DNA of 64,000 nucleotides from Curtobacterium sp. UNCCL20 (GCF_900101675.1 NZ_FNKG01000004.1:372001-436000); one strand, 5' to 3'; shown: positions 35,704 through 44,696, counted from the first letter of the stretch. Notes: a model not told the origin generated them from the sequence alone. Made by a program: numbers and translations.

Positions 35704-36182
35704 TACGCGTTCGCCAGGCGCGCCAGGTCGACCCGGGAGGCGTAGAAGGTCAGGCGGAACTTGCCGACCTGCACTTCGGACCCGTCGGTGAGCAGGGCTT
35801 CGTCGATGCGGACACCGTCGAAGTACGTGCCGTTGAGCGACCCGTTGTCCTTCACGCTGAAGCTCGTGCCGTGGCGGAGGAACTCGGCGTGCTTGCGCGA
35901 CACCGTGACGTCGTCGAGGAAGATGTCGGCGTCAGGGTGCCGACCGGCCGTCGTGACGTCGGAGTCGAGCAGGAACCGCGCTCCGACGTTGGGACCACGG
36001 CGGACCACGAGCAGCGCCGACCCTGAGGGCAGTGCGTTGACCGCGTCGCGCTCCTCGGCGGAGACACCGGACTCGGCAGTGAGCGCCGCTCCCATGTCCA
36101 TGCTGAAGGTCAGCGTGGTGTCGACCAGCCGCTGCTCAGGGGTCTTCTGACCGTCCGGCTGCGGGACCACTGGTTCTGGCAT
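35703..36182 (-). CDS. garA: FHA-domain metabolic regulator GarA/OdhI
   Basis: Small phosphothreonine-binding protein that, unphosphorylated, inhibits 2-oxoglutarate dehydrogenase and alters glutamate metabolism; kinases such as PknB/PknG switch it off. The 159-residue product has an N-terminal tail with a double threonine (VDTTLTF, about 24-30), the place phosphorylated in homologues, and an FHA domain with GRHPDADI, SRKHAEF and NGSLNGTY. ATG 36182 has GGAGG 6 bases upstream; a longer frame upstream is not supported. It begins the garA-ftsR unit and is a plausible target of the kinase at 21043-23058. Confidence 0.94.
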   Translation of the reverse strand: MPEPVVPQPDGQKTPEQRLVDTTLTFSMDMGAALTAESGVSAEERDAVNALPSGSALLVVRRGPNVGARFLLDSDVTTAGRHPDADIFLDDVTVSRKHAEFLRHGTSFSVKDNGSLNGTYFDGVRIDEALLTDGSEVQVGKFRLTFYASRVDLARLANA

Positions 36183-36320
36183 CGTGGACCTCCTCCTCTT
36201 GGCGCACCAGCGTATCGGAAACGAGTGACCCTGCGGGAGCCCCGAACGGGGCTGGGGACAACTCGGCAGAACGCGTACAGCGAACGTACCGGCGTTGCTC
36301 GGATTCCGCACCACCGGCGT

Positions 36321-36358
36321 ACTGGAGGCGCGGTGCCAGCTGGCACCGCGTCTCCAGT
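36321..36358. repeat. Family A palindrome downstream of GH18 gene
   Basis: A 38-bp palindrome with no loop (ACTGGAGGCGCGGTGCCAG then its inverse) and one mismatch at 36351. It lies 16 bp past the GH18 stop, in the position of a terminator, and 138 bp upstream of garA. Confidence 0.8.
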
Positions 36359-36374
36359 CAGGGAGATCCGCAGG

Positions 36375-37985
36375 TCAGGACGACGGGGTCGCGTCAGCCG
36401 TCGGCGTCGCGTCAGCCGTCGGCGCGTCCTTGCCGGACTCCACGTCCTGCTGGATCTGCTTGATGACCGAGTCCTTGAGCTTCACCCAGGGCGAGCCGTC
36501 CGGGTCGCTCGTGGAGGCCTCGGGGCTGTCGCCCGTGTTCCACCACTTGGACTGGTACGGGACGCCGTCGAACAGGACGCGCGCACCCGTGTCGTACTGC
36601 TTCGTGCCGGACCAGTCGTCGTACGTTCCCTTCGGCAGGGTGACCTGCTGGACCGGCTTCTCGCCCTTCAGGACCGGGCCGACGAGCTGCCACGGCGTCT
36701 CGTACGCGCTCAGCACCGGGTCGTCCGGCAGGTCGCCGGAGGTCCACCACTTCGCCTCGTAGACGTTGCGGTGCCAGACGACCTTCGTGCCCTCCAGGTA
36801 GGACGCGTCCGCGCTCCACACCGGGTACGGGCTCGTCTTCGGGTCGTCGGTCGGCTGCACGGTCGCGGACGGCTCCGCCTTCGTGACGTCCGAGGCCGCA
36901 GCGACGATCCCGCCGGTGAACCCCTTGCCGAGGACGTCCGCGAACTGGACGCCCTTCTGGTCCACACCCGAGCAGGAGTCCGACACGGTGGACAGGTTGA
37001 CGTAGTTCGTGCCGCACGTGGTGTCGCGGTTCAGGGACCACATCGACATCCGGCCGAGCCCACGGTCCCGAGCCCAGGTGTTGAGCTTCTTCGCGTCGGC
37101 GAGGGTGAAGACCTCGTCCTGGATGTCGTTCTGGCCGATCATCGGCGTCGCACCGACCTTGTGCCAGAGCGTCGCGTCGCTGAGCGGCGTGCCCGACCGC
37201 TTGTACAGGACGCCGAGCTGGCGCTGCACCTGCTGCAGGGTCTCGACCGACGCCGAGTACATGCTCTGGCTCGCGCCCTTCGCCTGCCCGTAGTCCATCG
37301 TCATCGCGTTCACGCCGGCCAGGTCGACCCCGGCCTTGAGGAACTGCGCCACCGCGGTGGTGCCGTCGCTCGTCAGCCCGGCGGGTGCGGCCGGCAGCGT
37401 CAGCCAGACGGCGAGCGGGTGCCCGGCGGCGCGGCGCTCGTCCTGCAGCTTCGCGACCGCCGCAGCCCGTCGCTCCCCCGCGTCGTGGTTCGTCAGGTCG
37501 TCGCCCTCGACGTCGAAGTCGACGGTGGAGACGTCGTACCGCTTCACCACGGTGTCGTACGCGCTCACCAGATCCGAGGCGTTCGTGCACGTGGTGGCCA
37601 GCTCGTCGTTCGCGAGACCGCCGAAGGACACGCCGACCTCGCCCTTCTGCTGCTGGAGCCGTGCGATGCGGCGGTCGAGGTCGAGCTGGTCCGACGCACC
37701 CTGCAGCGAGTAGAACGAGCCCCACGTCGGGGTGCAGGCGGCGTCGTGGTCGGCGACCACGAAGGACAGCATCACGTCGCGGCCCTTGGCGGACTTGACG
37801 TCCTCGAAGGCGAACGTGGGGGTGGCGGTGACGTCGGTGTAGGCGGAGAACCAGGACTGCTGGGTCTCGGCGGCCTGGGCCGACTGCCAGCGGTCGAAGC
37901 CGACGTAGCCGGCGGCGGCGAGGGCGGCGGTCAGGACGACCGCGATGCCGACGCGGATCGGGGACAGGCGTCTGGTGGTGGACAT
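36375..37985 (-). CDS. GH18-type glycosidase with two chitin-binding (CBM5/12) modules
   Basis: Probable exported beta-glycan hydrolase. The 536-residue protein has an N-terminal membrane anchor or signal (IRVGIAVVLTAALAAAGYVGF, 10-30), a GH18 barrel with EVGVSFGG and the active-site strand STVDFDVEG. The catalytic Glu and two preceding Asp of DxxDxDxE are kept but the first Asp is Ser. AVNAMTMDYG-type strand and a WSLNRDT end strand are present. Two C-terminal modules, W(S)ADASYLEGTKVVW...KWWTSGD and WSGTKQYDTGARVLF...KWWNTGD, are chitin-binding type 3. ATG overlaps the stop of the upstream glycosyltransferase (TGATG), so the pair is coupled. Substrate is not known; chitin-like or other N-acetylated glycan is likely. 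Confidence 0.88.
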   Translation of the reverse strand: MSTTRRLSPIRVGIAVVLTAALAAAGYVGFDRWQSAQAAETQQSWFSAYTDVTATPTFAFEDVKSAKGRDVMLSFVVADHDAACTPTWGSFYSLQGASDQLDLDRRIARLQQQKGEVGVSFGGLANDELATTCTNASDLVSAYDTVVKRYDVSTVDFDVEGDDLTNHDAGERRAAAVAKLQDERRAAGHPLAVWLTLPAAPAGLTSDGTTAVAQFLKAGVDLAGVNAMTMDYGQAKGASQSMYSASVETLQQVQRQLGVLYKRSGTPLSDATLWHKVGATPMIGQNDIQDEVFTLADAKKLNTWARDRGLGRMSMWSLNRDTTCGTNYVNLSTVSDSCSGVDQKGVQFADVLGKGFTGGIVAAASDVTKAEPSATVQPTDDPKTSPYPVWSADASYLEGTKVVWHRNVYEAKWWTSGDLPDDPVLSAYETPWQLVGPVLKGEKPVQQVTLPKGTYDDWSGTKQYDTGARVLFDGVPYQSKWWNTGDSPEASTSDPDGSPWVKLKDSVIKQIQQDVESGKDAPTADATPTADATPSS

Positions 37986-40441
37986 CAGGCGGCACTCCGC
38001 TCGTCGGTGGTGGTGGTGGTCGTGGTCGTGGTCGGCGGGCCGGCGGTCGGGCCCGCCGCGCCCGCGCTGGCCGCGCCCGTGCCCGCGCCCCGCGCCGCTC
38101 CCACCACGTCGGCATGGTGCCGCACCGGCATCGCCTTCCCGCGGTGCCCGAAGTAGAGGACGGCACGCCAGTCCTCGGTCACGGGCTCCGGCTCCGGCGC
38201 GAGCCCCCCGCGGGCCCGCTTCCGATCCGCGCGCGAGGCACGACGGTCCGCCTTGCGGGCGGCACGGTCGGCCGGGCTGTAGTACATCCACTTCGTGGCC
38301 CACAGCCACACGTCGACCACCGAGTTCCAGATGCCGATGTAGGCGACGATCGCGTACATGGCGAGGACGGCGTTGAACGCGGCGAACACGGCGTTGCCCC
38401 AGTTCTGCGCCTGGTAGTCCCGGGCGAAGGTGAACACCGAGAAGACGACCATGGCGTAGGGCGCGAGGACGTACAGCGCCGGCGAGGCGGTGCGGTCCCG
38501 GACCTTCGGCGTGCGGGCGAACGGGATCTTCTTCGCCGTGAGCGCCTGCTGGATGCTCTTCAGGACCCCGGCGACGTTCACCGGCATGAGGATGAGGTTG
38601 AAGCCGTAGATGCGGAACACGTCGGTGCGCTTGTACCCGCAGTACTTCAGGTCGCTCGACAGGAGCCAGAAGTACGGCAGCGCGGCGAGGAGCACCATCG
38701 GGCTGAGGAGCCGGGAGTCGTACGGGTAGGCCAGCAGGAAGATGAGGCCGAACGACGCCCATGCGATGGACGCCATGTAGTTGACGCGGAGGGACATCTC
38801 GACGATGCCGACGCGCTCTCCGCGGGCTCGACGCTCGCGGACCTGGCGGATGTACTTCGGCAGGATGAGCAGGCCGCCGTTCGCCCAGCGGCGACGCTGG
38901 ACGATGAGCGAGCCGAAGTCCGGCGGCGTCGCGCTGTACGACAGGCGCTCCGGGTAGTTGACGAGGGTCCAGCCGTGCATGCCGAGGTCGACGCTCGACT
39001 CGGTGTCCTCGATGACCGTGCGGTCCTGCACGTAGCGCTTCACCTCGAAGCCGCCGACGGTCTCGACCTCCTCGATGTCGCGGAGCGCCCGGGTACGGAT
39101 GACCGCGTTGGCGCCGACCCAGAAGGTCGCGTTGTGGCGGGACATGCCCTGGTGGAGGATGTGCTGGATGTCGGTGGTGGCACCCGCGAGGCGCTCGATG
39201 CGGGTGGCTGCACCGCGGAACGACGAGTACGGGGTCTGCGTCACGGCGACGCGGGCGTTCTCCGGCTGCTCGAGGAAGTAGACCAGGCGCAGGCAGTAGT
39301 CGCGGAGCAGCACCGAGTCGGCGTCGAGCGTCAGGATGTAGTCCGACGCGGGGACGACCAGGTCAGCGGCGGCGGGGTCGGACACGGTGCGGAGGATCGT
39401 GCCGGAGGCGGTCTCCTCGAACGCGTACGCGCCGCCGAGCAGGCCGATGTAGGCGTTGAGGTTCATCGCCTTGTTCGCCTCGTCGGACAGGTTCGCGTAG
39501 CGCTTCCGCTCGAACGTGGTGATCTCGGCGGTGAAGGTCCACGCGAGCCGTCGCTGCAGTTCGAGCGCGCGGGCGGAGGTGATCTCGGTGAACGAGTGCC
39601 CCGCGGCGACGGCGTCGACGATCGCGGCCTCGAGCGCCTCGGAGGTCAGGCGGAACTCGTCCGCCAGTCCGACCAGCACCTGGTCGTGGAAGAAGTGGTC
39701 GACGTGGTCGAGGACCTCGTGCTCGCGGGCGTGGCGGCGCAGCCAGGCGTCGGCCCAGCGGTGGTGCTCGACGAGGTTGCGGAGGCCGTCGACGCTCGCC
39801 ATCGGCGCTGCGGCGGCCTCCACCTCGGCGGAGAGCAGGGCCTCCTGGAAGCGCTGCGACGGTGCCGCGAGCTGGTCCTGGATCGTGGTGGCGACGGCGC
39901 GGGTCCGCTCGAGCTTGTCGAGGGTCTCCGGGTCGGTCGGGAACGGGGCGTCGTCGACGAGCAGCACGACGCGCAGCGAGGGGTACTCCTGCAGCGCGGC
40001 CGACCAGAGCGTAGTGGCGACGACGTCGGGCTCCTCGGCGTAGCTCGGCACGAGGACGGTCATCGGCGACTCGTGCCCCTCGGCGGAGTGGCGGTCGAGC
40101 TCGGCGCGCGGGACCCGGACGTGGGTCGCGAACCGCTCCATCGCACCCTGGCGGGCGACCAGGTGCATGAGGGCGGAGAACGTGAGGAAGGTCACCACGA
40201 CCAGGTAGGAGAGCGCCTCGGTGGTGAAGCGGAAGCTCTCGGTGCCGTAGTCGAGGAACTGGCGGATGACGGTGTAGATCACGTAGGCGAGCCAGAAGGC
40301 GATCGTCAGGATGATCGCGACGCGGCCGGAGACGAGCTTCCGGTCGGAGGGGCGTTCGTGCAGGGTGTCGAGCGGGTGGGTGCGCCTCTCGGAACCCCAC
40401 TGGCGACGGCGCGCGGGAGCGCCGTCATGCAGATCGGGCAT
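37985..40441 (-). CDS. Processive family-2 glycosyltransferase (cellulose/hyaluronan-synthase-like)
   Basis: Large membrane glycosyltransferase probably polymerising and exporting a beta-linked polysaccharide. The 818-residue product has two N-terminal membrane helices (about 42-90), a cytoplasmic GT2 domain with VLLVDDAP, LTLDADSVLLRDY, VIEDTESSVDL and the QRRRW motif of processive enzymes, then several membrane helices and a basic tail ending in nine threonines. A ~180-residue helical insertion separates the first Asp motif from the second. No PilZ domain is seen. ATG 40441 has GAAGGA 5 bases upstream. It is coupled to a GH18 protein, an arrangement like synthase plus processing hydrolase. 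Confidence 0.9.
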   Translation of the reverse strand: MPDLHDGAPARRRQWGSERRTHPLDTLHERPSDRKLVSGRVAIILTIAFWLAYVIYTVIRQFLDYGTESFRFTTEALSYLVVVTFLTFSALMHLVARQGAMERFATHVRVPRAELDRHSAEGHESPMTVLVPSYAEEPDVVATTLWSAALQEYPSLRVVLLVDDAPFPTDPETLDKLERTRAVATTIQDQLAAPSQRFQEALLSAEVEAAAAPMASVDGLRNLVEHHRWADAWLRRHAREHEVLDHVDHFFHDQVLVGLADEFRLTSEALEAAIVDAVAAGHSFTEITSARALELQRRLAWTFTAEITTFERKRYANLSDEANKAMNLNAYIGLLGGAYAFEETASGTILRTVSDPAAADLVVPASDYILTLDADSVLLRDYCLRLVYFLEQPENARVAVTQTPYSSFRGAATRIERLAGATTDIQHILHQGMSRHNATFWVGANAVIRTRALRDIEEVETVGGFEVKRYVQDRTVIEDTESSVDLGMHGWTLVNYPERLSYSATPPDFGSLIVQRRRWANGGLLILPKYIRQVRERRARGERVGIVEMSLRVNYMASIAWASFGLIFLLAYPYDSRLLSPMVLLAALPYFWLLSSDLKYCGYKRTDVFRIYGFNLILMPVNVAGVLKSIQQALTAKKIPFARTPKVRDRTASPALYVLAPYAMVVFSVFTFARDYQAQNWGNAVFAAFNAVLAMYAIVAYIGIWNSVVDVWLWATKWMYYSPADRAARKADRRASRADRKRARGGLAPEPEPVTEDWRAVLYFGHRGKAMPVRHHADVVGAARGAGTGAASAGAAGPTAGPPTTTTTTTTTDERSAA

Positions 40442-40706
40442 GACAGTCCTTCGTTCCGCTGGACCAGCGCACCATCGGGTCGGGCGCTGTCGGGGAGTCC
40501 GTGCGGTCGAGAAGAACGTATGGGGACAGAACGAACGGTGCAGACACCCGGAAGGGGGGTTCTGGGGGTGTCGTGCGGGAAACCGCACGATGTTGCGTGG
40601 TGCACCGTGGCAGCGTGTCGCTGTCGTTCCTGCGGGTGCGGTCGTGCGGGTGGTCCGGGCGGTCTGCCGGGAGGCGCGGCGCACCCCCGCCCCGCCGCCG
40701 CGCCCC

Positions 40707-40908
40707 CCGAGGGGGCAGGACGCGCCGCTCACGTCTGGCGAGCGGGCGGAACATGACGGCCGCGCGCGCCGAACGTGACGAACAGGGCCCGCTCGGCACG
40801 CCCCGCCGAGGGGGCAGGACGCGCCGCTCACGTCCGGCGAGCGGGCGGAACGTGACGGCCGCGCGCACCGAACGTGACGAACAAGGCCCGCTCGGCACGC
40901 CCCGCCGA
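40707..40908. repeat. 99-bp tandem duplication (family D units)
   Basis: Two consecutive 99-bp copies begin at 40707 and 40806 (CCGAGGGGGCAGGACGCGCC), and the first bases recur at 40905. Each holds GCCGCTCACGT...GAGCGGGCGGAAC and the core CGTGACGAA-N4-GCCCGCTC (40774-40794 and 40873-40893). Copies differ at only a few positions. The repeat occupies nearly half of the 486-bp gap between the glycosyltransferase start and the permease stop; the remaining 40442-40706 holds the glycosyltransferase promoter region but no gene. Confidence 0.85.
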
Positions 40909-40927
40909 GGCCGGCACACCCAGGGCG

Positions 40928-41968
40928 TCAGCGGCCGCGGGCCAGGAGCCAGAGCAGGTAGGGGGCGCCGACGACACCGGTCACGACGCCGACGGGCAGC
41001 GCGTTGCCCGGGATCGCGAACTGCGCGACGAGGTCGCTCGCGAGCGTCACGGCTGCCCCGACCGCCGCGGTCGGCCCGAGCGCCACGCGCCCCCCACCGA
41101 CGAGCCGTCGGGCGATCGGCGCCGCCATGAGCGCCACGAACGACACCGGCCCCGCGGTCGCCACGGCCGCCGCGGTCAGGCAGACCGCGGTGAGGAGCAG
41201 CAGCACCTTCGCCCGGTTCGGCCGGAGCCCGAGCGCCGATGCGACGTCGTCCCCGAGGGTGAGGACGGTCAGCCGCGGGGACTGCACGAGGGCGGCGGCC
41301 ATCAGTACGACGAACGCGATCGCGAGCACGCCGACCAGGTTCCGGTCGACGGCGTTGAGGCTGCCGGAGAGCCAGAGGAGCGCCGTGCCCGCCTGCTGGA
41401 CGCTCCCGCTCGTGAGCATCCACCCGGTGATGCTCAGGCAGATCGCCGCGACACCGATGCCGACCAGGACCACCCGGTTGCCGGTGATGCCCCGGCGCCA
41501 CGCGAGCCCCGCGATCACGAGTGACACGACGACGGCGCCGACGAGCACCACGGAGAAGAGGGTCCCGCCGCTCGCTCCGAACAGCACGATCGCGGTGAGC
41601 CCCGAGGCACTCGCCCCCGAGGTGATGCCGATGACGTCCGGGCTGGCGATCGGGTTCCGGACGACGCTCTGCACGATGCCGCCGGCCACCCCGAGGGACG
41701 CGCCGACGAGGATCGCGCCGAACACCCGCGGGCCGCGGAGCTGTCCGATCACGAAGTCCGAGATCGTGTCGCCGTGCCCGACGAGCGCGCCGGCGACCTG
41801 CACGGGCGACAGCGGGATCTCGCCGACGCCGAGCCCGACGAGCACGAGCGCGACGAGCAGCACGAGGACCGCGCCGAGGACCACGTACTCCCGCCGGACG
41901 GCGGTTCGGCCGACAGCGGATCGGCGGACGGCAGACCGGCGCACGGAAGGCCCGCGGACGCTGCTCAC
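40928..41968 (-). CDS. Siderophore-type ABC transporter permease (FecCD family), second gene
   Basis: Integral membrane half of an iron-chelate importer. The 346-residue protein has about ten hydrophobic segments and the family motifs PRVFGAILVGASLGVAGGIVQSVVRNPIASPDVIG, GITSGASASG, and LMAAPIARRLVG facing the ATPase. The N-terminus contains an imperfect RRSAVRR repeat. GTG 41968 overlaps the upstream permease stop. No ATPase or binding-protein gene follows, only the 99-bp repeat, so the partner subunits must be elsewhere. Confidence 0.92.
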   Translation of the reverse strand: MSSVRGPSVRRSAVRRSAVGRTAVRREYVVLGAVLVLLVALVLVGLGVGEIPLSPVQVAGALVGHGDTISDFVIGQLRGPRVFGAILVGASLGVAGGIVQSVVRNPIASPDVIGITSGASASGLTAIVLFGASGGTLFSVVLVGAVVVSLVIAGLAWRRGITGNRVVLVGIGVAAICLSITGWMLTSGSVQQAGTALLWLSGSLNAVDRNLVGVLAIAFVVLMAAALVQSPRLTVLTLGDDVASALGLRPNRAKVLLLLTAVCLTAAAVATAGPVSFVALMAAPIARRLVGGGRVALGPTAAVGAAVTLASDLVAQFAIPGNALPVGVVTGVVGAPYLLWLLARGR

Positions 41969-43014
41969 AGGCCTCTCACCGCCCGGGAGCGCACGAGCCA
42001 GATGAACACCGGCGCGCCGATCAGCGCGGTCACGATGCCGACCTGCAGCTCCCCCGGGTACGCCACGACCCGGCCGATGACGTCAGCGACGAGCAGCAGC
42101 GCGGGCGCGACGATCGCCGACAGCAGGATCGTCCAGCGGTGGTCCGGCCCGCTCAGCCGTCGGACGGCATGGGGCACAGCGAGCCCGATGAACGCGATCG
42201 GGCCGGCGGCGGCGACGGCCGACCCGGCGAGGAGCACGGTGACGAGTCCGCCGACGGCGCGGACGAGCACGACCCGCTGTCCGAGCGAGGCGGCGAGCTC
42301 GTCCCCGAGCGCGAGGGTGTTCAGTGAGCGACCGAGGCCGAACGCGATCACCAGGCCGACCAGCACCGGGACGGTGATGACGGCGGCGGTCCCGAGGTCC
42401 TTCCCGGCGAGCGCCCCGACCTGCCAGAACCGCAGCTGGTCGAGGAGGCTCTGGCCGGTGACGAGCACGGCGGTCGTGATCGACGACAGTGCGGCGGCGA
42501 CCACGGCGCCGGAGAGTGCGAGCCCGACGGGTGAGAGCCCGCGCCGGGCGACCGCAGCGATCCCGTAGACGAGCAGTGCGGCGAGCGCGGCGCCGACGAA
42601 CGCGAACGGCAGGTACGCCGCCGTGCCGCTGATGCCGAAGAGGGCGATGCCGGCCACGACGGCGAGGGCGGCGCCGGAGTTGATGCCGAGGACGCTCGGG
42701 TCCGCGAGCGGGTTCCGGGTGACGCCCTGCATGACGGCGCCCGCGACGCCCAGGGCGGAGCCGGCGAGGAGCCCCACGACGGTGCGCGGCACCCGGTTCC
42801 CGAGCACGATGAGCCCGATCTCGTCGTTCCGCCCCGGGTGGAGGACGGTGTCGAGCACGGTGCCGAGCGGGATGGGGCGGGACCCGAACGCGATCGAGAG
42901 TGCCACGGCGACGGCGAGGACGACGACCGCCAGCACGGTGGCACCGACGAGGCGGGTCACGGAGCTGGGTGCAGGGGGCGTGTGCACGGTGTGCGTGGGC
43001 GACGAGGAACGCAT
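41965..43014 (-). CDS. Siderophore-type ABC transporter permease (FecCD family), first gene
   Basis: Integral membrane subunit of an iron-chelate importer, pairing with the next gene as a heterodimer. The 349-residue product shows NRVPRTVVGLLAGSALGVAGAVMQGVTRNPLADPSVLGI, SGAALAVV and FIGLAVPHAVRRLSGPDH. The ATG at 43014 is one base after a DtxR/IdeR-like box and has no ribosome site, so the transcript may be leaderless or the true start may be a later GTG. Iron control is likely. Overlaps the second permease by 4 bases. Confidence 0.92.
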   Translation of the reverse strand: MRSSSPTHTVHTPPAPSSVTRLVGATVLAVVVLAVAVALSIAFGSRPIPLGTVLDTVLHPGRNDEIGLIVLGNRVPRTVVGLLAGSALGVAGAVMQGVTRNPLADPSVLGINSGAALAVVAGIALFGISGTAAYLPFAFVGAALAALLVYGIAAVARRGLSPVGLALSGAVVAAALSSITTAVLVTGQSLLDQLRFWQVGALAGKDLGTAAVITVPVLVGLVIAFGLGRSLNTLALGDELAASLGQRVVLVRAVGGLVTVLLAGSAVAAAGPIAFIGLAVPHAVRRLSGPDHRWTILLSAIVAPALLLVADVIGRVVAYPGELQVGIVTALIGAPVFIWLVRSRAVRGL

Positions 43015-43015
43015 G

Positions 43016-43034
43016 GGAAGTAAGGCAACCCTAA
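43016..43034 (-). promoter_or_regulatory. DtxR/IdeR-like iron box
   Basis: On the coding strand TTAGGGTTGCCTTACTTCC matches the 19-bp DtxR consensus TWAGGTTAGSCTAACCTWA at 13 positions by my count. It abuts the permease ATG, where an iron-loaded repressor would block transcription. Repression by iron is inference from the known role of DtxR/IdeR. Confidence 0.65.
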
Positions 43035-43173
43035 CGCTTCGCCTCGTTCGGCGACCCCCGAGGTGACCGTGAGCAGCCGCAGGGTCCGTTCATAGGTTCG
43101 TCATGGGAAGCGGTCCTGTACTGGATCCATCGACAGCCCGACCGGGTCGTCGAGGGACGACCGGAGAGCACCG

Positions 43174-44613
43174 ATGAACGAGACCCCGAACCACGCAGCC
43201 GGAGCCGGACACGACGCCGAGCACGGCGCTGCCCACGTCGACCCGTCGACGCTGCGCTCCGCGTACGCGTTCGACGGCAGCGGCCCCTACCTGTACGGCC
43301 CGGACGGCTCCGGTCCCTACGCCTACGCCCCGGACGGCTCCGGCCCGTACCGCATCGGCAGCCCGGCCCTCCCGACCGTGCACACCACCCAGTACGGCTG
43401 GGCGCACAGCGCGGCGATGGCGGACCACGGGGCGAAGCGTCCCCGTCGACTCGGGCTGATGCTCGGTTCGGGGATCGCCGCCCTCGCGATCGTGGGGGCC
43501 GCGGGCGGGACCGCGCTCGGGCTCTCCTCGCAGAGCACCACGACGACCTCGAGCCAGTCCCAGGGCACGACGCTGCCGGACACCGGGTCCGGCACGGACA
43601 GCGGCAGCGGTTCCGGCACGAACGGATTCACGGTCCCGGGCGACGGCAGCGGCAGTGGCAGCTCCGGCAGCGGGACCGGCACGAGCACGCAGTCGGCGGC
43701 GACCGCGGCCACGAGCGCCCAGAAGAAGGGCGTCGTCACGATCAACACGGTGCTGAACTACGACGAGTCCTCGCAGGCGGCCGGTACCGGCATGGTCCTC
43801 AGCGCGAACGGCACCATCCTCACCAACAACCACGTCATCCAGGGTGCGACGAGCATCACCGCCACCGACGAGACCACCGGCAAGGAGTACAAGGCCGACG
43901 TCGTCGGGACGGACGCCACCCACGACGTCGCCGTGCTCAAGCTCGAGAACGCGTCGGGCCTCTCCACCGTGACGCTCGACGACGACGGCGAGCCGTCCAC
44001 CGGCGACACGGTGACCGACGTCGGCAACGCCGAGGGCACGGGCAACCTCGTCGCCGCCGAGGGCACCGTGACCGCCACCGACCAGGACATCCAGGTGCAG
44101 AGCGAATCGGGCACCGGCACCGAGTCGCTGCAGGGTCTCATCGAGATCGCCGCGGACATCGTCTCCGGTGACTCCGGCGGCCCGGTGCTCGACCGCGAGG
44201 GCGAGGTCGTCGGCATGGCGACCGCGGCGTCCTCCGGGTCAGCCGACGTCACCGGCTACGCGATCCCGATCACCACGGCGAAGAGCATCGCGGACAAGAT
44301 CCTGGCGGGCGAGTCCTCGTCGACGATCACCATCGGCCTGCCGGCGTTCCTCGGGGTCGAGGTCAGCGGCGCGGCGACCACCGGCGGCGTCGCGGTCGCC
44401 GGCACGGTCGAGGGCTCCGGTGCCGCGAGCGCGGGGCTGACCGAGGGTGACACCATCACGAGCATCGACGGCACGGCGGTCGCCAGCTCGGACGCGCTCA
44501 CCTCGGCGATCCAGTCCCACTCCGTCGGCGACAAGGTGACGGTCGGCTACACCGACGTCACCGGCGCCGCGAAGACCGTCACGGTCACCCTCACCGCCGG
44601 CCCCGCCGCCTAG
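43174..44613 (+). CDS. Membrane-anchored trypsin-like protease with PDZ domain (HtrA/DegP type)
   Basis: Surface serine protease for damaged or exported proteins. The 479-residue product has a cytoplasmic N-terminus with three DGSGPY repeats (about 34-60), a membrane helix near 96-116, a Gly/Ser/Thr linker, a chymotrypsin-fold domain with the triad His in TNNHVIQG, Asp in THDVAVLKL and Ser in SGDSGGPVL, and a C-terminal PDZ domain (about 385-470, GLTEGDTITSIDG). ATG 43174 has GGAG about 8 bases upstream. It stands alone, converging on a gene of unknown function. Substrate unknown. Confidence 0.92.
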   Translation: MNETPNHAAGAGHDAEHGAAHVDPSTLRSAYAFDGSGPYLYGPDGSGPYAYAPDGSGPYRIGSPALPTVHTTQYGWAHSAAMADHGAKRPRRLGLMLGSGIAALAIVGAAGGTALGLSSQSTTTTSSQSQGTTLPDTGSGTDSGSGSGTNGFTVPGDGSGSGSSGSGTGTSTQSAATAATSAQKKGVVTINTVLNYDESSQAAGTGMVLSANGTILTNNHVIQGATSITATDETTGKEYKADVVGTDATHDVAVLKLENASGLSTVTLDDDGEPSTGDTVTDVGNAEGTGNLVAAEGTVTATDQDIQVQSESGTGTESLQGLIEIAADIVSGDSGGPVLDREGEVVGMATAASSGSADVTGYAIPITTAKSIADKILAGESSSTITIGLPAFLGVEVSGAATTGGVAVAGTVEGSGAASAGLTEGDTITSIDGTAVASSDALTSAIQSHSVGDKVTVGYTDVTGAAKTVTVTLTAGPAA

Positions 44614-44627
44614 CGAGAAGCAGCAGC

Positions 44628-44670
44628 TCAACCCAGCAGGGCACGCACCAGGGACCGGTGGACGTTGGCC
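44628..44670 (-). pseudogene. Duplicated 3' end of the downstream gene (43 bp)
   Basis: Bases 44628-44670 repeat 44697-44739 with one difference. The latter encodes the last 13 codons and stop (ANVYRSLVRALLG) of the 44697-45854 gene. The extra copy lies 26 bp beyond that stop and has no gene body, so it is either a leftover of a deleted tandem copy or a local duplication of the gene end. Confidence 0.75.
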
Positions 44671-44696
44671 CAGCGGGCAGAGTGTCAGGAAAGCGG

